Shown one piece after another: positions 58,865 to 64,000 of a stretch of 64,000 nt of DNA. Position 1 is the first letter of the stretch, and each line of letters begins with the position of its first letter. Made by a program: the position numbers and the translations under genes. The notes below the pieces were generated by a model that was given only the letters and a program-made list of their open reading frames with translations, ran no database searches and was not told the DNA's origin. The DNA is from Thiotrichales bacterium (GTDB taxonomy: Bacteria > Pseudomonadota > Gammaproteobacteria > JAABTG01): NCBI GenBank assembly GCA_011389995.1, contig JAABTG010000010.1, positions 1-64,000 of the forward strand, given 5' to 3'.

Positions 58865-59358
58865 GACGTCATGTCCCCGGAGTCATGGGGCCGGGGTTGG
58901 GGTACCGGTACCGGCCGGTGGGGTAACGGCTTGAAATCCAGGATGGCCGCCTGCTGCTCGGGGGTGAACAGGGTCTCCACCAGGGGAAGCAGTTCCTCAT
59001 CCTCCACCTGGGTGTGTTCCCGCAACAAGCGGGCAAACTCGGCCAGCTCCCGGCGCGGCTCGGCGAGACCGACGGCAGCCGCCAGGGTGCGCAGCTGGCC
59101 ATGTTCCCGACCCAGCCGGATGCACACGGGCAGATGCTCTGGGTGCTCCTGCACCAGCACCGAGATGATGCGCTGCTCCTCATGCTGCAGATGGCCTTCC
59201 ATCTCCTCCTGGTTGTAGCGCCGCACCGACTCCACGCCCTCGGCCAACGCGACCTCGTCGCCACTCTGGGCGATGGCCTCGAGCCGGTCCGCGAAGGCGA
59301 GCCCCTGCTTGTGTTCCCGCCGCAGTCTTTCGAGGGGGTCGGTGGATGTCGGGGGCAT
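58861..59358 (-). CDS. Hemerythrin-like HHE-domain protein
   Basis: 165 aa, a four-helix bundle. Candidate di-iron ligands are the His in LRREHKQGLAF, EGHLQHEEQRII, LGREHGQLRTL and LLREHTQVEDEELLPL. The C-terminus is Pro-rich (PHRPVPVPQPRP). Such proteins bind O2 or NO, or handle iron stress; the exact role is not evident. It is translationally coupled to the downstream rhodanese. Confidence 0.88.
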   Translation of the reverse strand: MPPTSTDPLERLRREHKQGLAFADRLEAIAQSGDEVALAEGVESVRRYNQEEMEGHLQHEEQRIISVLVQEHPEHLPVCIRLGREHGQLRTLAAAVGLAEPRRELAEFARLLREHTQVEDEELLPLVETLFTPEQQAAILDFKPLPHRPVPVPQPRPHDSGDMTS

Positions 59359-59483
59359 GGGACGGATCTCCGTGGTTTGTCCAGGGTCTAAGGTAAAGAA
59401 ATCCGCTGCCTAACACCATGGCATCCGTCGGCACTTGTTCCATGGGACGGAGGACCATGAACGAGGCCACCGGGCGCCGCCCC

Positions 59484-59585
59484 TCACAGCCCGTGGCGGG
59501 CGCGGACGTCGTTGGGAATGGTGGTGCCGAGAAACAGGGCGCTGATGACGGCGCAGACGAATCGCTTGAGATTTCCATGGGTCAT
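59484..59585 (-). CDS. 33-aa peptide with strong ribosome site, unknown function
   Basis: ATG 59585 is preceded at 9 nt by GAGGAG. The product begins MTHGNLKRFVCAVISALF and ends NDVRARHGL. A basic start, a hydrophobic stretch of about 13 residues with one Cys, and a charged tail suggest a membrane-inserted or exported peptide. I do not recognise it. It stands alone, 125 bp after the hemerythrin gene and divergent from the EF-hand gene. It is not nested in another convincing gene. Confidence 0.55.
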   Translation of the reverse strand: MTHGNLKRFVCAVISALFLGTTIPNDVRARHGL

Positions 59586-59673
59586 GGTGATGAACTCCTC
59601 GGATTGAGTGGTCGTTGCTTTGTCCAGCCGCCATTCCGATGCTTTTCCCGGCGGGCGGATCGGTACGCGCGGG

Positions 59674-59689
59674 ATTGCGCGATCGCAAT
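59674..59689. promoter_or_regulatory. Palindrome between the 33-aa peptide and EF-hand genes
   Basis: ATTGCG-CGAT-CGCAAT, perfect 6-bp arms, in the shared upstream region of the two divergent genes. It is a possible operator. Confidence 0.3.
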
Positions 59690-59786
59690 GCAACCCCGTC
59701 CTCATGCCAAGAGGATGAGTTTTTGGGATTCTCTCCCGACGGCCCCCTTCGCCCGCTGGGAGTTCATACCGCCCAGGAGCCAAGCC

Positions 59787-60125
59787 ATGACCATCCGAAA
59801 CATCATCGCCTTGGCCGGCCGACATGGCCGCCTCACTTTCGCTTCCTTCGTCATTGCCGCCGCCCTTGCCGTCGCCGGACACCCCGTCCAGGCTGAAAGC
59901 CCGACCGTCAGCACGACATTCAAGGACCTGGACATGGACGGCGATATGCGCCTCGATGCCAGCGAGACAGCATCCCATCCTCACCTCAAGGATAAGTTCA
60001 AGATGGTGGACGGCGATGGCGACGGATACATCAGCGAGCGGGAATTCGCCATAGGCGTGCCCGCGGAGGGAAAGGGCCGGCCGACGGAGAGCTGGTTCAC
60101 CAAGCCCGCACACAAGCCCAAGTAA
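59787..60125 (+). CDS. Secreted EF-hand calcium-binding protein
   Basis: 112 aa. Signal peptide with a longer basic start (GRHGRLTF) then ASFVIAAALAVAGHPVQA and cleavage before ES. Two canonical EF loops follow: DMDGDMRLDASE (about 49-60) and DGDGDGYISERE (about 75-87), each with Asp/Asn at 1, 3, 5 and Glu at 12. It is probably a periplasmic calcium sensor or buffer. ATG 59787 follows AGGAG at 8 nt. Confidence 0.88.
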   Translation: MTIRNIIALAGRHGRLTFASFVIAAALAVAGHPVQAESPTVSTTFKDLDMDGDMRLDASETASHPHLKDKFKMVDGDGDGYISEREFAIGVPAEGKGRPTESWFTKPAHKPK

Positions 60126-60305
60126 TGCCTTTTACCGGCGCCCCGCCATCCGTAGCCGTCCGGCATGGGATATCGACGCCGGCGGGCAGTGGCGATAAAA
60201 ACCGCCTTTTCGGCAACCGACCAGCCCCTGTTCAACGATGGCGGCAACCGCCGTCGGCGAACTGATATAAAGGGAAAACCCCGGCAAGAAGGCCGTCCTG
60301 TTTAT

Positions 60306-60396
<91 letters not shown>

Positions 60397-60604
60397 GGTT
60401 ATTTGCTTCGTTTCCTATCCCCTCGCGGGAAATCGTCCCTGACGGCGCACCCAGCTCGGCTTCCATGCCTCGCGTTCCTCGCGCTGCGTTCTGACATTCA
60501 GTCAGAACGGTCCCTCGTGACCCGCGGGGCCGGCCGAAGGGCGCGCAGGGTATACCAGAACGCAGAGGATGGCAATTGCGCGCCCTCGCCCCTGGCGACC
60601 GCGG
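60397..60604. other. tRNA-Ser / gltA gap with hairpin
   Basis: About 200 bp. A perfect hairpin GTTCTGAC-ATTCA-GTCAGAAC at 60488-60508 may end gltA transcription or belong to the tRNA upstream region. No gene is supported. Confidence 0.4.
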
Positions 60605-61903
60605 TCAGCTACGGATGTCGATGGGCACGTAGTCGCGCTTTTCAGCCCCCAGGTAGAGTTGGCGGGGCCGGCCGATGCGCTGGTCTTCGCTGCCCATCAT
60701 CTCCATCCAGTGGGAGATCCATCCCACGGAGCGGGCCACGGCGAAGATGACGGTGAACATGTTCAGGGGGATGCCGAGGGCCGTGAGGATGATGCCGGAG
60801 TAGAAATCCACGTTGGGATACAGCTTGCGCTCAATGAAGTAGTCGTCCTTCAGGGCGATCTCCTCCAGCTTCAGGGCCACCTCGAACAGGGGCTGGTTGT
60901 GGGCGGACAGCTCGTCCAGCAGGTCGTGGCAGGCCTGGCGGATGATGGTGGCGCGCGGGTCGTAGTTCTTGTAGACGCGGTGGCCGAAACCCATCAGCCG
61001 GACGGGATCGTTCTTGTCCTTAGCGCGCTCGATGTACTTGGGGATATCACCGGGGTTCCTGATGTCGTGAAGCATGCGGATCACTGCCTCATTGGCCCCG
61101 CCGTGGGCCGGTCCCCACAGGGTGGCGATGCCCCCGGCCACGCAGGCGAAGGGGTTGGCCCCGGAACTGCCTGCCAGGCGCACCGTGGAGGTGCTGGCAT
61201 TCTGCTCGTGATCGGCATGGAGAATCAGCATGAGCTCCATGGCACGGGCGGAAATGGGATTCACGCTGCAGGTCTCCGTGGGCACGGCGAACATCATCAT
61301 GAGGAAGTTCTCGACGTAGTCGAGGGTGTTGTCGGGGTAATTGAAGGGATGGCCCTGGCCGTACTTGAGGGCGTTGGCGGCGATGGTGGGCATCTTGGCG
61401 ATGAGGCGATGGGCCGCCATCTCGCGATGGGCCGGATCGTCGATGTTCAGGTCGTCATGATAGTACCCGGACAACGCCCCCACGATGCCCACGAGGATGG
61501 CCATGGGGTGGGCATCGTAACGGTAGCCGCGGTAGAAGCGCAGCAACTCCTCGTGGAGCAGCGTGTGATGACAGATGCTGTGTCGGAAGGCCTCCAGCTG
61601 TGCGCTGGTGGGCAACTCGCCATACATGAGCAGGTAGGACACCTCGATGAAATTGCTATGCTCGGCCAACTGGGCGATGGGATAACCACGGTAGAGCAGG
61701 ATCCCCTCGTCGCCGTCTATGAAGGTGATGTTGCTGGCGCAGCTGGATGTATTGACGAAGCCCGGATCGTGGGTGAAGAGGTTGAGCTTCTTCTGCAGGT
61801 TGCCGATGTCCACCACCGCCGGCCCGTGGGTACCCCCGAGGATCGGACAATCGATGCTCTTGCCGGTACGGTGGTCGGTGATCGTTACCTTGTCGTTACT
61901 CAT
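60605..61903 (-). CDS. gltA: Citrate synthase (type II)
   Basis: 432 aa, a TCA-cycle entry enzyme. It has [31 protein letters not shown], the first catalytic His in [10 protein letters not shown], the second in [15 protein letters not shown], and the Asp in NVDFYSG. The N-terminal extra domain of the hexameric, NADH-sensitive gammaproteobacterial type is present. ATG 61903 follows GAGGAG at 5 nt. Confidence 0.97.
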   Translation of the reverse strand: MSNDKVTITDHRTGKSIDCPILGGTHGPAVVDIGNLQKKLNLFTHDPGFVNTSSCASNITFIDGDEGILLYRGYPIAQLAEHSNFIEVSYLLMYGELPTSAQLEAFRHSICHHTLLHEELLRFYRGYRYDAHPMAILVGIVGALSGYYHDDLNIDDPAHREMAAHRLIAKMPTIAANALKYGQGHPFNYPDNTLDYVENFLMMMFAVPTETCSVNPISARAMELMLILHADHEQNASTSTVRLAGSSGANPFACVAGGIATLWGPAHGGANEAVIRMLHDIRNPGDIPKYIERAKDKNDPVRLMGFGHRVYKNYDPRATIIRQACHDLLDELSAHNQPLFEVALKLEEIALKDDYFIERKLYPNVDFYSGIILTALGIPLNMFTVIFAVARSVGWISHWMEMMGSEDQRIGRPRQLYLGAEKRDYVPIDIRS

Positions 61904-62208
61904 GACGTCTCCTCGACTCACGTTGGAATAGGTGCTGCTGAGCTCCGCCTGTCCCGTCCATAGGCAGGCCGGCATCGGCGCACAATAATCCAGGTGGCTC
62001 CCACAGGGAATATCCGGCCCGGGCCGCCGGGGGCTGTTCGGCCCGAGGGCGATCCTAAAGGAGGGGTCATCCCCGGCCGGGGGGTACCCCCCCCGTACGA
62101 GCGGGCTTGCCCGCGAACGCGCACGCTCGCACGGGCCGCGGTGGCCCGTTCGCGCCCAAGGGCGCTTTTACAGGAGGGCAATCCCCGGGGGGGCTGTGCG
62201 ATGGATCG
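61904..62208. other. gltA upstream region with REP-like hairpins
   Basis: About 300 bp without a gene. Two adjacent stem-loops, GCGGGC-TT-GCCCGC (62101-62114) and ACGGGCC-5-GGCCCGT (62131-62149), resemble Pseudomonas REP units. They sit at the end of the sigma54 activator gene and upstream of gltA. Confidence 0.55.
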
Positions 62209-63303
62209 TTACTGGACCTCGGGGCCGCCGGCGTCCGGCTCCGCCTTGAGGCCGTACTTGTCGATGCGGTAGCGCAGGGTCTCCCGGGTGGTGCCCAGGT
62301 CCCGGGCCGCCGCGGTGACATTGTAGCCCTTGCGGTCCAGGGCGGTCTGGATGATGTAGCTATCCATCTCGTCCAGGGTCATCGAGCCATCGACCGGGAT
62401 GACCACCCGCGAGCCATCGATGCGCGGCCCGGCGACCGCGCCTTCGGAGGAGGTCTCCCGCCCCAGTTGCAGCCACTCGTCCGTGAGCTCGGGGCCGTCC
62501 GCCAACAGCACACCGCGTTCCACCACGTTGCGCAATTCGCGAATGTTGCCCGGCCAGTCGTAGGCCGCAAGAATATCGTAGACACGATCCGAAACCCGTT
62601 CCACATCACGGCCCGTGGCCTCGTTCACCTCCGCCATCAGCAGGGGTACCAGGTCTTCCAGATCCTCCAGGCGGTCCCGCAGGGCCGGCAGATAGAGGGT
62701 GAACACGCTGAGGCGATGAAAGAGGTCGCTCCTGAAGGTGCCGTCCCGGACCTGCTGCTCGAGACCGCGGTTACTGGTGGCCAGCACCTGCACGTCCACA
62801 CTCACCAGCTTTTCACCACCGACCCGCCGCAGGATCTGGTCCTCGATGGCGGTCAGCAGTTTGGCCTGAAGGTCCAAATCCATTTCGCCGATCTCGTCCA
62901 GGAACAGGGTGCCGCCATCGGCCTGTTCCAGGTAGCCCACGTGGCGGCGGTTGGCCCCCGTGAAGGCGCCAGCCTCGTGGCCGAACAACTCCGATTCCAG
63001 CAATTCCCGCGGCAGGGCCGCGCAGTTCACTTCCACCAGGGGGCGATCGGCCCGCGGCCCGGAATGGTGCAGGATTCGCGCCACCAGTCCCTTGCCGGTG
63101 CCCGTCTCGCCGTTGATCACCATAGCGCTCATGGGCACACCGGCCAGTCGTCGCAGCAGCGCGCGGGTGTAGCGCGCCGCCTCACTGCGGCCGGCGAAGG
63201 CCTCGACGCAATAACGGGATCTGCCGGCATCCTTGTGCAATCGCAGGCTGCCTTGAGTCCGGGTTGTGCTAATGGGGCTACTCTGCAGCAGGGAGTCGGT
63301 CAT
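62209..63303 (-). CDS. Sigma54-dependent activator (AAA+ plus Fis-type HTH, no receiver)
   Basis: 364 aa. A short N-terminus of about 40 residues with no receiver, GAF or PAS domain precedes the AAA+ core. The core has Walker A GETGTGKG (usual final Glu replaced by Gly), the sigma54-contact loop EAGAFTGA, Walker B LFLDEIGEM and the arginine finger region FRSDLFHRLS. A Fis-like HTH lies at the C-terminus (NVTAAARDLGTTRETLRYRI). It would be controlled by level or by a partner protein, as PspF is. ATG 63303 has GGAGG at 7 nt; ATG 63309 would put that site too close. Confidence 0.92.
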   Translation of the reverse strand: MTDSLLQSSPISTTRTQGSLRLHKDAGRSRYCVEAFAGRSEAARYTRALLRRLAGVPMSAMVINGETGTGKGLVARILHHSGPRADRPLVEVNCAALPRELLESELFGHEAGAFTGANRRHVGYLEQADGGTLFLDEIGEMDLDLQAKLLTAIEDQILRRVGGEKLVSVDVQVLATSNRGLEQQVRDGTFRSDLFHRLSVFTLYLPALRDRLEDLEDLVPLLMAEVNEATGRDVERVSDRVYDILAAYDWPGNIRELRNVVERGVLLADGPELTDEWLQLGRETSSEGAVAGPRIDGSRVVIPVDGSMTLDEMDSYIIQTALDRKGYNVTAAARDLGTTRETLRYRIDKYGLKAEPDAGGPEVQ

Positions 63304-63391
63304 CTTCATGCCTCCACGGATCAGCTATGGAGCGCTCTGCCTCTTGCGCACGAGAGCGCCTCCGATGCACCGAACCTTAGGCGGGCACGAA

Positions 63392-63410
63392 AAACGTCAC
63401 AATGTCGTTT
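63392..63410. promoter_or_regulatory. Imperfect 19-bp palindrome upstream of the sigma54 activator gene
   Basis: AAACGTCA-CAA-TGTCGTTT: the arms match at 7 of 8 positions. It lies about 90 bp before the activator start codon and could be its own binding site or another regulator's. Confidence 0.4.
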
Positions 63411-63532
63411 GTTAATTGGCTGTGGCCCGACGCCGCCCCCGGGTCTCTTGAATACCGCAACGCGGCCGATGCGGAACTGGCGGGGCCATCAACGGACCGG
63501 CATCCGCTGACGGGCGGCGGCCCCATGCCGGG

Positions 63533-63817
63533 TCATCGGTAGACGCCACGAAGGCGTTTGGACCACAGGATGAAGGCCGCGGGCACATGCACCACGCCGA
63601 AGGCGCCCAGAAACGCCATGACCTGCCACCACGGCGGGCTGTCCGGCCGCCACACGACGGTGAGGAACCCCAGGAGCACCCCCAGGACGAACAACACGGC
63701 GCGCCCCACCGTGGCCTGGGTGCGCGTGGCGTTGTGGTGGGGCATCCGGACTTGGGCGTAGGCCGCCGCCGCCAGCAGGGCCGCGGTCAATACGCCATTG
63801 AAGAAAACGGCCAGCAT
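63533..63817 (-). CDS. Small membrane protein with three hydrophobic segments
   Basis: 94 aa. Hydrophobic segments at about 2-22, 38-56 and 65-83 are separated by short polar loops (RMPHHNATRTQ with two His; RPDSPPWW). The C-terminus is basic (SKRLRGVYR). I do not recognise the family. ATG 63817 follows GGGAG at 7 nt. A sigma54-type promoter lies just upstream and a sigma54 activator gene just downstream on the same strand, which suggests a regulatory link. Confidence 0.75.
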   Translation of the reverse strand: MLAVFFNGVLTAALLAAAAYAQVRMPHHNATRTQATVGRAVLFVLGVLLGFLTVVWRPDSPPWWQVMAFLGAFGVVHVPAAFILWSKRLRGVYR

Positions 63818-63850
63818 AGGTTTGCTCCCGGGGACTGTTGAAATAATTCA

Positions 63851-63866
63851 TGCAAATCACAGGCCG
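63851..63866 (-). promoter_or_regulatory. Sigma54 (-24/-12) promoter of the small membrane protein gene
   Basis: On the minus strand CGGCCTG-TGAT-TTGCA. The invariant GG (63865-63864) and GC (63853-63852) are exactly 10 nt apart, and TTGCA is a perfect -12 block. The predicted start gives a leader of about 23 nt with the GGGAG ribosome site inside it. Confidence 0.6.
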
Positions 63867-63903
63867 CCCATCGTTAGGCCGGTTCGTGGGTCTTGCTCGG
63901 TGC

Positions 63904-63937
63904 AAAAAGCCCGCCGGCCGGGGGAAAACACCCGGGC
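63904..63937 (-). terminator. Possible terminator for a gene beyond the right edge
   Basis: On the minus strand the outer stem GCCCG / CGGGC encloses GC-rich sequence and is followed by five T residues. The stem is imperfect. Confidence 0.3.
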
Positions 63938-64000
63938 AGGGGCTATGACAAGCGGCTGACGGCAGGGGGAGGCCTGGTCCCGTTCCTGCATGATGAAACC

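Noticed and set aside
59701-59724. Terminator CTCAT...ATGAG plus T5
   Set aside because: Only five base pairs around a nine-base loop, and no plus-strand gene upstream that needs it.

Overview
The window is high-GC chromosomal DNA from a Gram-negative gammaproteobacterium. The evidence is the set and order of housekeeping genes. Two blocks match, almost gene for gene, the order I know from Pseudomonas: ispB | rplU-rpmA-obgE-proB, rpsT | murJ-ribF-ileS-lspA-fkpB; and leuD-leuB-asd-fimV-truA-trpF-trpB-trpA-accD-folC-dedD-cvpA-purF-metZ. FimV, a polar flagellar stator pair, AsmA, a glycine-zipper lipoprotein and octaprenyl diphosphate synthase (ubiquinone-8 type) fit a motile, respiring, Chromatiales-like organism. 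No gene in the window fixes the genus.

Layout. 1-0.3 kb: tail of an IS110-type transposase where ispH would be expected. 0.35-6.8 kb: fkpB, lspA, ileS, ribF and murJ (minus). 6.8-11.8 kb: rpsT, then proB/obgE/rpmA/rplU, divergent ispB and tRNA-Pro. 11.9-18.4 kb: a small membrane protein, the methionine-salvage genes mtnB-mtnD-mtnC, an unrecognised 371-aa protein, a DUF938 methyltransferase-like protein, an M61 peptidase and Bcp. 18.8-22.2 kb: a gamma-glutamyltransferase-family enzyme, a cold-shock protein with a hairpin leader, and a TIGR03790 protein. 22.2-25.2 kb: a copper operon (copZ, copA, a 27-aa membrane peptide, a membrane rhodanese). 25.2-31.7 kb: class I fumarase, glycerate kinase, metZ, purF and cvpA. 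32.1-34.4 kb: motA-motB-PilZ on the plus strand, splitting the conserved block. 34.6-47.6 kb: dedD back to leuD (minus). 47.8-53.3 kb: queG, a VOC protein, dapC, dapD, a histone-like HU protein, an ArsC/YffB-like protein and a glycine-zipper lipoprotein. 53.3-60.4 kb: a multi-hairpin repeat, AsmA, folP, Hsp20, rhodanese, hemerythrin, a 33-aa peptide, an EF-hand protein and tRNA-Ser. 60.6-64 kb: gltA, a sigma54 activator and a small membrane protein preceded by a good sigma54 promoter.

How the genes work together. Most of the window is biosynthesis: tryptophan, leucine, lysine/diaminopimelate, methionine, folate, purine and fatty-acid genes packed into long minus-strand operons with 4-nt ATGA overlaps. 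The accessory points of interest are: the motor cassette (sigma28-like promoter, stator pair, and an atypical PilZ protein that could couple c-di-GMP to motility); the copper efflux operon with its tiny membrane peptide; a two-copy structured intergenic repeat; a frameshift in a G7 tract of folC; a 33-aa peptide with a strong ribosome-binding site; and the sigma54 activator/membrane-protein pair at the right edge. I see no CRISPR array, no complete insertion sequence, no prophage and no biosynthetic cluster.
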